Assembly (NCBI GenBank): GCA_039583875.1
Contig: CM077150.1
Coordinates: forward strand, 179,184,375 to 179,248,374
Length of the DNA: 64,000 bases
Direction: 5' to 3'
From: Platanthera guangdongensis
Lineage: Eukaryota; Streptophyta; Magnoliopsida; Asparagales; Orchidaceae
The position numbers and the translations under genes were made by a program. Below, in pieces: positions 53,986-64,000 of this stretch. A model generated the notes under the pieces. The model made no database searches. It was given only the letters and a program-made list of their open reading frames with translations, and was not told where the DNA came from. Numbering within the stretch: position 1 is the stretch's first letter; every line of letters starts with the position of its first letter.

Positions 53986-55623
53986 TCATTCCTCATAGTT
54001 TAGCATCCCCAATTCAGTTTTGAAAAGACTGAACTTGGCTTCGTCTAAGGGCATTGTGAATATATCTGCAATCTGCTTGTCCGTGGGGACATAACAGAGA
54101 GAGATGTCCTTATTTTCCACGTGCTCCCAAATGAAGTGGTAGCGCACTTCAATATGCTTCGTTCTGCTGTGCGATACCGGATTGTTGGCAATTGCAATTG
54201 CACTGGAGGAGTCGCAGTACATTGGTACTTCTGTGAACTGAAGGTCGTAGTCGGCTAACTGGTTTCTGATCCATAGGAGTTGTGCGCAACAGCTGCCTGC
54301 CGAGATGTACTCAGACTCTGCTGTGGAGGTAGCTACACAGTTCTGCTTCTTGCTGTTCCATGAGACAAGCCTTCTTCCGAGGAATTGACATGTCCCGGAA
54401 GTGCTTTTCCTGTCATCCCTACTCCCTGCAAAATCAGCATCTGAAAAACCTATCAGCTCGACATCATTATTTCTCGGGTACCACAAGCCAAGATTGGGAG
54501 TACCTTTAAGGTATCTAAGAATTCGCTTTGCAGCGATGTAGTGAGATTCCTTAGTGTTCACCTGATATCTGGCACAGACACATGTGGAAAACATGATATC
54601 CGGTCTACTGGCAGTAAGGTAGAGCAGGGATCCAATGATGCTTCTGTATTTGGTTTCATCGAAAGGTTTACCTTTCTCATCCTTATCCAGAGACATAGTG
54701 GATCCCATTGGAGTCCTCATAGAGGTTGCATTCTCCATACCGAATTTCTTGAGGAGTTCATTTGTGAACTTCGTCTGAGAGATGAAGATTCCATCCTCAG
54801 ACTGTTTCACTTGAAGTCCCAAGAAATACTTTAGCTCTCCCATACTGCTCATTTCAAACTTTCCTTGCATAAGTTTAGAAAACTTTTTGCAAAGATTGTT
54901 GTCCGTTGAGCCGAATATAATGTCATCGACATAGATTTGCACCAGCAAAATCTTGCCTTTGACTTCCCTGAGAAACAATGTTTTATCTATTTTACCTCTA
55001 GAGAACTTGTTCTCAAGAAGAAAACTAGATAAAGTCTCATACCAAGCTCGTGGAGCTTGTTTTAAACCATGTAGAGCTTTATTAAGGAAATATACATGAT
55101 TGGGATAAGTAGGATTGACAAAACCTGGGGGTTGAGCGACGTATACTTCCTCTTTCAGGCCTCCATTCAAGAAAGTTGATTTCACATCCATTTGATAGAC
55201 TGTGAATCCTTTGTGCGAAGCATACGCCAGGAACAGTCTGATTGCCTCGAGCCTTGCCACTGGTGCGAAGGTCTGATCGAAGTCAATCCCCTCCTCCTGT
55301 CTGTAACCTTGAGCCACCAGCCTGGCCTTGTTCTTTATGATGACACCATGTTCATCCAGTTTGTTTCTGAAGATCCACTTGGTGCCAATCACATTCTGCT
55401 TGTGTGGTCTGGGAACCAGCGTCCAAACGTTGCATCGTTCGAATTGATGTAGTTCATCTTGCATGGCCAAAATCCATGTCGCGTCTTTGTTCGCCTCGTC
55501 GAACTTCTTTGGCTCAACCTGTGACAGGAAGCTAAGATGCAAAATCTCGTTAATAGTACCTCTTCGAGTTCTGACACCATCACGAGGATCTCCGATTATC
55601 TGATCTCTAGGATGATCCCTCAC
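53986..55623 (-). pseudogene. Reverse transcriptase and RNase H of F
   Basis: A 545-codon open stretch in one frame with the protease-integrase part. [67 protein letters not shown] and the catalytic [11 protein letters not shown]. Then LKYFLGLQV and [18 protein letters not shown]. RNase [56 protein letters not shown] and [12 protein letters not shown]. All catalytic residues appear present and it ends with a normal stop. A TAA at 55744-55746 cuts it off from integrase, so it could be made only by read-through or from an internal start. Classified SIRE/Maximus by motif text and LTR form. Confidence 0.9.
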
Positions 55624-55743
55624 GTGCCGGAGCTCTAGAAGTCGGGCGTCTGGGGCTTCGACTACTTCTTGGGCTTCTCCTTCTTCTAAGAGATTTGTTC
55701 CATGTTGATCTTCAACATTCCCAGTTGACGTTGAGGTGGAAAC

Positions 55744-57114
55744 TTAGACGTACTTAGGAGTTTCATCTTTAGCGATCTCATCGAGACTCAACTGTTCAAG
55801 TCGTGTACCTGTATCTTCAAAAAAAACACTGGAAGAATTGCAGTTAAGCAAACTTCCTTCATCAAATACAACATTTATTGATTCTTCTACCACTAGGGTT
55901 TTCTTATTGAAGACCCTATAAGCCCGACTGTGGGAACTATAGCCCATGAATATGCCTTCGAAGCATTTTTCACCAAATTTAGTACGCGGGTACTTCCCAT
56001 TATTAAGTACATAGCATCTGCAACCAAAGATCCTCAAGTAGGACATGGTCGGTTTCCTGCCTCTCAGTAGCTCATAAGGCGTCTTACGATGATGCTTGTT
56101 GATCAATGCTCGGTTTTGTACATGACAAGCTGTATTGACCGCCTCTGCCCAGAAGTATTCTGGGAGAGAAGCATCTTTCAACATTGTCGTGCAGGCTTCA
56201 ATGAGAGTTCTATTTCTCCTCTCCGCAACTCCATTTTGCTGAGAAGTGCGCGGGGAGGAAAACTCATGAAAGATACCTTGTTCTTCACAAAACTCTGTCA
56301 TGGCACCAGATTCGAATTCTGTTCCATGGTCACTTCTGATTTTGACCACTGAGCAGTTAAATTCGTTCTGAACTTGCTTGACAAAACTAGTGAAGATATC
56401 AAACGTATCCAACTTTCGTTTTAATAAGAACACCCATGTAAACCGAGAATGATCATCAACTATCACTAGCGTATAGGACTTGCCTCCCAAGCTATGAACT
56501 TGCATTGGACCAAACAAGTCCATATGTAGAAGGTAAAGACATCGGGAAGAGTCTCTGTCTGCAATGCTCTTAAAGGTAGCCCGAGTCTGTTTGCCCATCT
56601 GGCATGCAGGACAGGGGCTATCTTTGATGCACTTGATAACGGGAGCATCCCTTACTAAGTTTTTAGAAAATAGCATACTAATTGTTTTGAAATTAACATG
56701 TGTCAATCTCTTGTGCCATTGTTCACAAAGAGATGCACTGCCAGATGCCACTAGGCATACGGGGGTAGAAGAATCTAAACTAAGAAAATTAAGGCAGAAG
56801 ATATTTCTGCTCCTAATGTCTGTTAGTATCGTCTCAGAAGAGGCACAGGATATTATCAGGCATTTATCCTTGCAGAACTTAACGTCATAACCTTTATCAC
56901 ATAACTGACTTACACTGATCAGGTTATGGTTTAACCCTTCAACATAAGCCACGTCAGTGATAGAGATTATACCGTTGGAAATCATACCGTAACCTCTGGT
57001 GACTCCACGATCTGACCCCCCAAAGATGACTTTGGGTCCATTCTTGACGGGAGTGTAATCACGCAGCAGGCTTCTTGTCCCAGTCATATGCCGGGAGGAT
57101 CCACTGTCCAAGTA
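55744..57114 (-). pseudogene. Protease end and integrase of F
   Basis: Opens with the protease active site YLDSGSSRHMTG, directly after a TAG at 57115-57117 where the family normally has tryptophan. Then the HHCC finger (WHKRLTHVNF ... CPACQMGK), the core with all three acids (LLHMDLFGPM, KIRSDHGTEFES, NGVAERRNRTLIEA), then FWAEAVNTACHVQNRAL, PYELLRGRKPTMSYLRIFGC and GIFMGYSSHSRAYRVFN. It ends at the TAA at 55744-55746, which lies in the linker before RT. The integrase itself looks complete. The protease is mostly in the upstream segment and partly lost. Confidence 0.88.
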
Positions 57115-57160
57115 CTAGATGGGCGTTTTGGTGGCCTTTGGACATTCATGCAAAACAAAA

Positions 57161-58183
57161 TTAATTTCCCTTAGGAACCCAATCGAACTTGGGTCCTAGA
57201 TTCTTGGTTAGCATACTCCCCCTCGGTTGGTTAACCCTACGAGTGGTCGGCCTCGCATTGCTAACATAGGGAGTCTCGTGATACCTTGGATTAAACCAAC
57301 AATCCACGGCAAAGTGACCGACTTTGCCACAACACCAACTGTCAAATCTGTTGTACCTCTTCCTAGGCTCCTGCTTTACCCTGGAAATGGTGGGTACAGC
57401 CGGGGCCTTGGATCTGGAGGTGGAGGCCTCATAGTGATTGCAGTCACATGACTTCTTCACCTTCTGTTCCTTCAGTATAACAGGCTTGGCTCTTGGTGCC
57501 TGCTTTCCATTATGGCCGCTAGAGAATTGACCATAATTTCCCATGTGGATTTCCTCATAAGGTGCCTTGAAGGCACTCTCACCGAAGTTGCGGGGAAAAG
57601 TCCAACCATCATATCGACTCTTTGGCTTTGCAACCGAGGGCCGGAAATGATGACCAAAGGTCGATTCAAAATCATGTTGGTTGCAAGGAAAGCTAGGCTT
57701 TCTGAACGCAACAGGACTGAGCGGAGCCTTTGCCTTTTCCGCAGCAGAGGCCTTCTTGGCGGCCTTATTCTTCCTCTGGTTCCTGTTTCTCCTGGATGAG
57801 GAACCAGATACCCCTACATGCCCCAAGCCAGCTCCTTTGGCCTGAGCAGAGAATGTATCAACTACTGGAAGAACTGTTTTTGGCATAGAGAAGCTCTTGA
57901 CGATCTTCCTTTCTGCCGCAAGCTGTTCTTCCAACTTGTCGACTTCCTCCTGCTTAAGATCAAGGAGCTTAAGAGACTCTGAATGCTTTGAAGTCAGGTC
58001 TAGGTGCTCATGTCGGAGAGAGATCAAACTGGTGATCTCTTCCCTTAGGGAGACACTGTCACCCTTAAGGAATTTCACTTCCTTTTTCTTAGCCTTCAAT
58101 CTCTTACGGCACTCCTCGAAAGTGTTGAGCAGAAGCTCATACTTCTCGAGGAGCTCCGCTTCACGGGCCGAGAGGTTATCCTC
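57161..58183 (-). pseudogene. Gag of F, N-terminus cut off by G
   Basis: From the junction with G at 58184 about 340 codons are open. A charged coiled-coil region comes first (DNLSAREAELLEKYELLLN ... SLRHEHLDLTSKHSESLKLL ... KLEEQLAAERKIVK), then a basic Ala/Lys stretch, aromatic repeats, and one zinc knuckle SWCCGKVGHFAVDC whose first cysteine is serine. The frame apparently continues upstream to 58399, but those residues are encoded by the LTR of G and are not gag. It ends in WVPKGN, the usual end of SIRE gag before protease. Protease follows in another frame, so a shift separates gag and pol. Confidence 0.83.
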
Positions 58184-58184
58184 A

Positions 58185-59253
58185 TGATGTAGGGATGTCG
58201 GATCGGAGATCTCCGCGAAGCTAACGCTCTCCCTACGCACAACACGTCGTAGATCTACCGCACCTACACAGCACCTATCGCCCACAATAGTCCTCGTCAC
58301 AAAACGCAGCACAAACAACGAGGGAGGAATGGTCGACTCGAAAACGACGATCGGAAATTTGAGTCGGAATATTCCCCAAGAAAACACAAAGGTTGCCACT
58401 CCTTTTTGAGAGCAAGACCAAGGCTATAGGCCAAGATCCGCTCAAGCAAATAGGATCCACCCGATCCGGAATTAAAAAGCCTTGCAACGGCGATTTCGAT
58501 TCAAAACTTGTAGCGATTAGATTAAAGATCCGGAGAAAACGATTTGCGAAAATCCACCACAACTAAGGAGAAGAATCACACAAGGAGGAGGTAAGGGATT
58601 ACCCAACCGGAAAGCTTTCACACGAGATAACTGTGGGAGAATCACTCTCTCCACGGATCCACCGGCGTCACACCGAATGGTTTGCAACCTTCTTCCAAGG
58701 AGTCGCACCGAAGGAAGCCGCGCCGGAGTCGCACCGAACGGGGATGGAGGAGGCAAGGCTTGGCTTCACACCAAAGGGGAGGGGGCGGCTATGGACTTCT
58801 CCATGGTGGCCGAAATTTCCACAAGGGGGGTTTTTAGGTTTCTTTTCCAATTGCCTTAACTCTTCATGAAAGCCTCCTTTAAATAGGAGTTACAAATAAG
58901 CCTTAGACCTTCATGATGGAGATTTAATCTCATCCATTCGAATGGCTAATTGCACACCAAAACTAAAATAGTTCAAATTGAGAATATAACAACACATGCA
59001 ATGAATATAAAATTATCACATAAGCATAAGATAGTTTTATATTCCAATTATAAAATAGAGTGCACGAAAAGGAAATAAATAAAACTAAGGCGTTGTCGTG
59101 GCGGTAGCACGGCGCGGGCGGAGGTTGTAGCGTAGCCGTCCGTTAGCGTCATCGTGCCGCCTCACGTCCTTGAGTCGTATGGCCTTAGCAACCGGATCAT
59201 CAACAGCATCATCAGCATCGTCTTCAACTGGTGGAGGAGGGGCCGCGCCATCA
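58185..59253 (-). repeat. 3' LTR of G
   Basis: 1,069 bp, TGATGTAGGG to GCGCCATCA on the plus strand, with a 5-bp perfect terminal repeat. The right end is fixed by a purine tract at 59254-59267. The last 55 codons and the stop of gag-pol lie in it. Confidence 0.85.
58878..58885 (-). promoter_or_regulatory. TATA-like box in LTR of G
   Basis: On the minus strand TATTTAAA inside CTCCTATTTAAAGGAGG, about 370 bases from the sense start of the LTR. Confidence 0.55.
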
Positions 59254-60497
59254 ATCCTCCCCCGCTCAAATGCATGCATATCCGTTGCGTGGTCCAAGCG
59301 ATAGCGGTGAAGGAGAGCGGCATCCAAACTCTGCAGCTCCGTCTCGAGTACCCAAGAGTCATCCGAAGGGGGCCGATCACGCCAACGGATGAGAAAGCGG
59401 TGGGTGTCGCCATCAGCAGTGGTAACAGGCTCAGCATCAAGTATCATCTCTGGAGTGGAAAACGTCCGTGGAAACCTGGGGAACATATTAGCAGTAGGCA
59501 GGAAAGAAGGCAACTTACCATCCGATGATATACCTGTGGGGACCGAAAGAGAGAGATCATCCGTACTACCACTCCCCAACCCATGAGAATTTTCAGTGGG
59601 AGAAGAAGACGACAAAGAAATCAACTCTTGTGGTGGTGACACAAACATCGTTAAATCCGAAACATTAAAAATGGGGGAGATACCCCAATCAGCAGGCAAG
59701 TCCAAAACGAAAGCGTTGTCACCTAGCTTTTTAATAATCCGAAAAGGGCCGGCGCGCTTTGGTGCTAACGTTTTAACGGTGCCAGTTGGCAAGCGTTCGG
59801 GAACCAAACGGACTAAAACTAGATCGCCAATTTTGAAGTCTGATACTCTCCTATGTAAATTAGCGTGCGCTTGATAAGAGTCGTATTGCGTAGTCAAGGT
59901 GGCCCGTATACGTGCGTGTAAATCATGGATGTGCTGGGCGAAGAATTGTGCAAACTGACTTGCCTTGTACGTTGGGGGCAACGACACCAAGTCAAGCGGC
60001 ACAGGAGCCTTATACCCGTGGACAATCTCATTTGGAGACAGACCCGTAGACCGATTCTTGGAATTATTGTAGGCTAATTGGGCATGGGGAAGGAGAAGAT
60101 CCCAAGTGCTCTTGTGATCACTCACGAGGCATCGTAAAAAATTTCCTAAGCTCCGATTAACCACTTCCGTCTGCCCATCAGTTTGGGGATGATAGGCAGA
60201 GGAAAACAATAATTTCGTTCCCATTAATATCCAAAGAGTCTTCCAAAAATAACTAGTGAATTTTACGTCCCTATCCGATACTATGGTCTTTGGCACTCCA
60301 TGGTGACTAACGACTTCTTTAAAATAAAGTTTAGCGACGTGAGACGCATCATTCGTCCTACTGCACGGGATGAAATAAGCCATCTTTGAAAACCTATCCA
60401 CAACTACAAAATTTGAGTCGTGACGGCGTAGGGTAACGGGAAGGCCTAATACAAAATCCATACTAACGTCGACCCAAGGCATGGAAGGAATAGGCAA
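59085..60497 (-). pseudogene. Integrase core and C-terminal tail of G
   Basis: 470 codons ending the gag-pol frame. The core has all three acids (VSMDFVLGLP, VSDRDVKFTS, DGQTEVVNRSLGN), then FKIGDLVLVRLVPERLP, the GPFRIIKKLGDNAFVLDLP fold, a serine-rich linker and a chromodomain-like module (ILDAEPV ... HRFLIRWRDRPPSDDSWV). A basic tail (AIRLKDVRRHDD ... LRYNLRPRRA) follows, encoded mostly within the LTR. In CRM elements this tail region is thought to guide insertion toward centromeric chromatin. It is separated from the zinc finger upstream by a TGA at 60510-60512. Confidence 0.87.
59254..59267 (-). other. Polypurine tract of G, inside the reading frame
   Basis: Minus strand GAGCGGGGGAGGAT directly before TGATGGCGCG, the LTR start. 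It also encodes ERGR in the gag-pol frame. Confidence 0.85.
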
Positions 60498-60509
60498 GGG
60501 TGTATATAA

Positions 60510-61448
60510 TCATACGTTGGTTTTACTACCCTTAGACACCTGGCACGTGCGGCAGCTACTCACTACCTGTCCCACCATAACCTTAAGTTTTGGCCAATAG
60601 AATTTGTCCTCTACTAACATAATGGTCTTATCTCTACCGAAGTGGCCACTCAACCCTCCACTATGCAACTCCCATATGATATGTAGTCGTAACGATGACT
60701 GTGGAATACATAGTTTCCCGTTCCTAAACAGGTAACCGTCCTTGATGACGTAGGCAGATATCGTCGTGGGGGAGCTATCCTGGGCAGAAAGATAGAAGTC
60801 CTGGAAGTCAGGACACGTGGCGTACTCATCCTTAATCCGCTCAAAGCCTATAACATGTACTTCCATAGAGGAGAGTAAAAGGGTAAGACGACTAAGGGCG
60901 TCCGCGACTCGGTTATCAGCTCCCTTAAGGTGCTTGAGATTAAACGTGTAACCTTGTAGGAAAGCGACCCACTTAGCGTGACGTGGGCTGAGCTTATGCT
61001 GGCCGTTGATGAAACGTAAAGCCTCATGATCGGAGAGGATCACAAACTCCTTGGAGAGGAGATAGTGCCTCCAATGGTGTAGAAATCGGACTACAGTATA
61101 AAACTCCCTATCGTAATTTGAGTAGTTCAGCTTAGGGCCGGACAAATTCTCGCTAAAATAACTAACGGGATGGCCCTCCTGGCTCAAGACACCTCCAATC
61201 CCGACCCCAGACGCATCGCATGTGAGCTCAAAGACTTTAGCAAAGTCAGGTAGACGTAAGACAGGTGCCTCAGTCATAAGCTCCTTGATTCGCTCAAAAG
61301 CATGGGTGGCGGACTTCGTCCACGTAAACTCTCCCTTCTTCATACAGTCCGTGATAGGCGCCATAATGCTACTGAAGTCTCGTATGAAACGACGATAAAA
61401 CGTGGCTAACCCATGAAAACTACGCACCTCACGTAGGGTGGTTGGCAC
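60510..61448 (-). pseudogene. RNase H and integrase zinc finger of G
   Basis: 312 codons in the same frame as the rest. RT tail SFHGLATFYRRFIRDFSSIMAPI, RNase H CDASGVGIGGVLSQEGHPVSYFSENL, LHHWRHYLLSKEFVILSDHEAL, DNRVADALSRL, then the linker and HHCC finger (ELHSGGLSGHFGRDKTI ... CRTCQVSKG). It is bounded by TGA at 61452-61454 upstream and TGA at 60510-60512 downstream, both in frame. Confidence 0.87.
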
Positions 61449-61451
61449 GGG

Positions 61452-62420
61452 TCAGTCCTTAATGACCTGAACCTTTCCCGGATCGACTCGGATACCCTCG
61501 GAGCCAACTATATAGCCTAAGAACTCTACCTCCGAGACATAGAAAGTGCATTTCTTAAGGTTGAGAAATAACGTCTCCTTCCGCAGGGTGGAAAGGATCA
61601 CTCTCATGTGGGAGATGTGCTCGGTAGTAGAGGTGCTATAAATCAGAATATCGTCGAAGTAGACGACAACGAACTTTCCCATGAATGGCTGAAAGACATG
61701 TGTCATCATCCGGGAGAAGGTACTAGGGGCATTGGACAACCCAAAGGGCATCACAAGCCATTCGTACAGACCATCCTTCGACTTAAATGCCGTCTTCCAC
61801 TCATCGCCCTCTCGTATCGTAATCTGGTGATAGCCACTCCGAAGATCTAATTTGGAGAACACGGTGGCTCCAGACAAGACATCCAACAAATCATCTAGGT
61901 GGGGAATGGGGAACCTATACTTGATGGTGATTTTGTTGATAGACCGGCTATCAACGCACATCCTCCATGTACCATCCTTCTTGGGGGCAAGTAGGGCTGG
62001 TACAGCACATGGACTCATACTAGTCCGAATAAAACCCTTCGTTAGCAAGCCCTCGATCTGAGACTGCAACTCTAGGTGAGCCGCGGGGTGGAGTCGATAA
62101 TGGGGCTGATTTGGCAAGGAAGACCACGGGATGAGATCTATCGCATGCTGGATATTCCTAAGCGGGGGTAACGTGGACGGCAACTCATCCGGGTACACGT
62201 CCCTATACTCCTCCAACAGTACCCATAACTCACTAGGTAGCTCATCCAAAATGCTAGAATCGGGCTTCGCACTCAAGAGGACTAGCGCATACATAATTCC
62301 ATCAAAGAACGGATCTCTCTCAAACTCTTTCCTACCAACGAGATTCAACGTTTTCCGTTCTACCGGGATAGTGGTGTCCTTAGCCAAGACTACGGGCTCC
62401 TTCGGGACGGTCGGCTTCAA
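61452..62420 (-). pseudogene. Reverse transcriptase of G
   Basis: 322 codons from the first ATG after the upstream stop, same frame. Blocks: [100 protein letters not shown], the catalytic [11 protein letters not shown] and [11 protein letters not shown]. The catalytic residues are present. It ends in KD, then TGA (61452-61454), where tryptophan is expected (a G-to-A change on the coding strand would explain it). Confidence 0.88.
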
Positions 62421-62447
62421 AGTGATGGTTTTGCCATTGAATTTGAA

Positions 62448-63470
62448 CTAATAAGTGTTGGCTCTACCAAAATGGGTAACATCACGGTCGTATAGCCAAG
62501 GGCGGCCTAACAACACATGACAAGCGTCCATCGAAAGGACATCACACCACACCTCATCAATGTAGGATTTGAATGAGAGTGGGACCAGGCATCGCTTGGT
62601 AACGGGTACAGAGAGCTTGTTGATCCAAGCGACCTGGTATGGGGTCGGGTGTGGTTCCGTGATCAAGGACATACGTGCAACAGCGTTCTCAGATACGACA
62701 TTCACGCAGCTACCACTATCAATAATCAACTTGCAAAGCTTCTCGCCACTCTTAAAAATCAGGGAAAATATGCTCGTCCTCTTCCAATCATCTAATGGAC
62801 GAGGAGTGGTCAAAATACAACGCATCACCATAAGGGGGTGATCGTCCTCTAAGTCACTAGGGACTCCTTCGGGGTCACTCTCTTCTGCGGCCTCGTATAC
62901 ATAATCGTCAGGGTCGGTAGTTGGATCTAACAAGGCTAGAGTTTTTGTCTTTGTTGGGCATTCGTAGGCATAGTGGCCATGAATGCCGCAAGAGTAAAAA
63001 GTGGTGTTAGCCTTGCTAACCTTCCCGATAGGGACACGCTCACTCGCAGGGTTCTTGGAGTTCCTAGCGGTGATCACGATTGACTTCGACTCGGTAGATT
63101 TAAACTTTCCCTTATCAGGATATGTGGAAGAAGATGCCCCAGTGGTGGACTTGTTCTTCACATGAGCGTAACGGGAGTGAGCCTTAGAGGCTAGGTATTT
63201 TTCAATGTCCAAGGCGGCATTGAAAGTCGTGTTCAAGTCCGTATGCCCATATCGCAAGAGCTTCCTTTGGATATTGGGGTTAAGGCCCTTTCGAAATCTA
63301 GATAAAGTGACTTCGGGGATCTCCCTAAGGTCACATCGCACCATTCGGTCCTTAAGTTCACCCATATATTCAGCTACCGAGCTTGAGCCCTGCCGCAGAG
63401 TGGCAAGCTCATCGAACATCTGTGTCCGATGGTACGCAGGAACGTACTGATCGGTCAACAGGTTCTTCAT
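62448..63470 (-). pseudogene. Gag C-terminus and protease of G
   Basis: 340 codons, same frame. Retrotrans_gag text FDELATLRQGSSSVAEYMGEL ... LSRFRKGLNPNIQRKL is followed by a basic linker and a zinc knuckle FYSCGIHGHYAYEC whose first cysteine is phenylalanine. An acidic stretch follows, then the retropepsin with IIDSGSCVNVVSE and LLGRPWLYDRDVTH. The protease active site is intact. It ends at TAG 62448-62450 between protease and RT. Confidence 0.86.
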
Positions 63471-63530
63471 TACTGGCCAACCTATAAGGGGGGCTCCGTG
63501 TCCGGTTCCTAATCTTCGCTCCTCATTCAG

Positions 63531-63986
63531 CTAGAACGTCTTTGCACGACCTGTTAACTTCATCCGGGCAACTTGGACCTTTTGGGGATCCGTCAAGTTG
63601 TGCCACTCGAAGTAACACTGCATATCCACAGTCCAGTTAAGGAAGATTTGGGGGTCTCCCATGCCATCATACGTGGGGGAATTTATCTTAATGGCCCTAG
63701 TAATGTCAAAGTCTCGCTCGGGGCGGTGTCCTCTAGGGGGCACCCGCGGAGAGTCCCCATCAGAATCCGAATCAGAGTTATGTTGGTGCCGGTTGGGCCG
63801 GTCAACATTAACGGGTGGCGGGGGTGGCCTAGCTTGGTTTTGTAGGATCTGGGCTAAGACGTTCCTAAGCTCAGCCATTTCGGCACGAAGACCCGCTATA
63901 GCCGCGGTGTTGGGATCACCATGCTCGTTCGCAGCCATGCTAGACGTAGACGGGGTGGCGTACTCCGTTCCTAGCCTAGTGCGCAT
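63531..63986 (-). pseudogene. Gag N-terminus of G
   Basis: 151 codons from the ATG at 63986. A short helical segment (GLRAEMAELRNVLAQILQNQ), a proline run, an acidic Ser/Asp run, then the gag fold start (INSPTYDGMGDPQIFLNWTVDMQCYFEWH ... VARMKLTGRAKTF). A TAG at 63531-63533 stands where the family has tryptophan. In the same frame the text LNEERR continues after it. The 14 bases beyond the ATG are leader. Confidence 0.83.
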
Positions 63987-64000
63987 TCAGGTTTGGGAGG

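Larger units (their letters stand above)
52072..58184 (-). mobile_element. SIRE/Maximus-like Ty1/copia element F, left part
   Basis: Minus-strand element inserted into E. It has a 3' LTR (52072-53727), purine tract, RT-RNase H, protease-integrase and most of gag, cut within gag by the LTR of G at 58185. Pol is one frame with two stop codons, so the copy is fairly young but inactive. The 5' LTR must lie beyond the window. Confidence 0.9.
58185..64000 (-). mobile_element. CRM-like Ty3/gypsy element G, 3' part
   Basis: Minus-strand element inserted into F's gag, visible from its 3' LTR to the start codon of gag at 63986. The perfect terminal inverted repeat TGATG/CATCA, the coding end inside the LTR and the polyprotein text match the CRM clade of chromoviruses, which includes centromeric retrotransposons of plants. 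The left pentamer CCTCA (58180-58184) is half of its target duplication. The 5' LTR lies beyond the window. Confidence 0.88.

Noticed and set aside
58184..58399. N-terminal extension of F's gag frame
   Set aside because: These 72 codons lie in the LTR of G, right of the TGATG border, so they are a chance extension and not gag.
1..64000. Bacterial defence system, phage or retron
   Set aside because: All coding matches are plant LTR-retrotransposon domains or a FAR1/MULE gene. Introns, tRNA-iMet/Asp primer sites and 5-bp duplications fit a plant nuclear genome.

Overview
This window is plant nuclear DNA, almost certainly repeat-rich heterochromatin of a flowering plant. The evidence is the set of LTR retrotransposon lineages: Ty3/gypsy Tekay/Del-like, CRM-like and Athila-like, and Ty1/copia including SIRE/Maximus-like elements. 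Their primer sites match plant tRNA-iMet and tRNA-Asp, and there is a FAR1/MULE-type pseudogene with plant-style introns. The species cannot be named from the sequence. I see no tRNA or rRNA gene, no CRISPR array, and no clearly intact host gene.

Layout. 1-6809: a minus-strand gypsy LTR (L) holding a young, complete, non-autonomous copia element (A, 710-6717, target duplication CTCCT). 6810-9265: AT-rich sequence with degenerate repeats. 9266-10605: a FAR1-domain MULE-type transposase pseudogene with three exons, running into a 500-N gap (10606-11105). 11106-27680: an old plus-strand Tekay-like element (B). Its 3' LTR is split by a young, complete minus-strand relative (C, 18236-26864, target duplication CATAG). 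27681-33660: tandem-repeat-rich LTR-like DNA and a decayed minus-strand copia element (H), interrupted at 33661 by another copia LTR plus gag stub (I). 35653-37738: an unpaired gypsy LTR (J). 37739-40772: fragments of a gypsy-type Transposase_28 gene.

From 40773 to the end the window is a staircase of nested insertions of which only the left halves are visible: SIRE-like K, interrupted by Tekay-like D (42272), interrupted by Athila-like E (about 48817), interrupted by SIRE-like F (52072), interrupted by CRM-like G (58185 to beyond the window). The missing right halves should lie past position 64000 in reverse order.

The most notable observations are these. Element A has a long open gag-integrase frame in which all three integrase catalytic acids are replaced. 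G keeps one gag-pol frame broken by only four stop codons, and its coding end lies inside its own LTR. Imperfect GACACG/CGTGTC palindrome arrays recur in five gypsy LTRs, and most of the other LTRs carry their own dyad-symmetric arrays. I found no convincing new non-transposon system.
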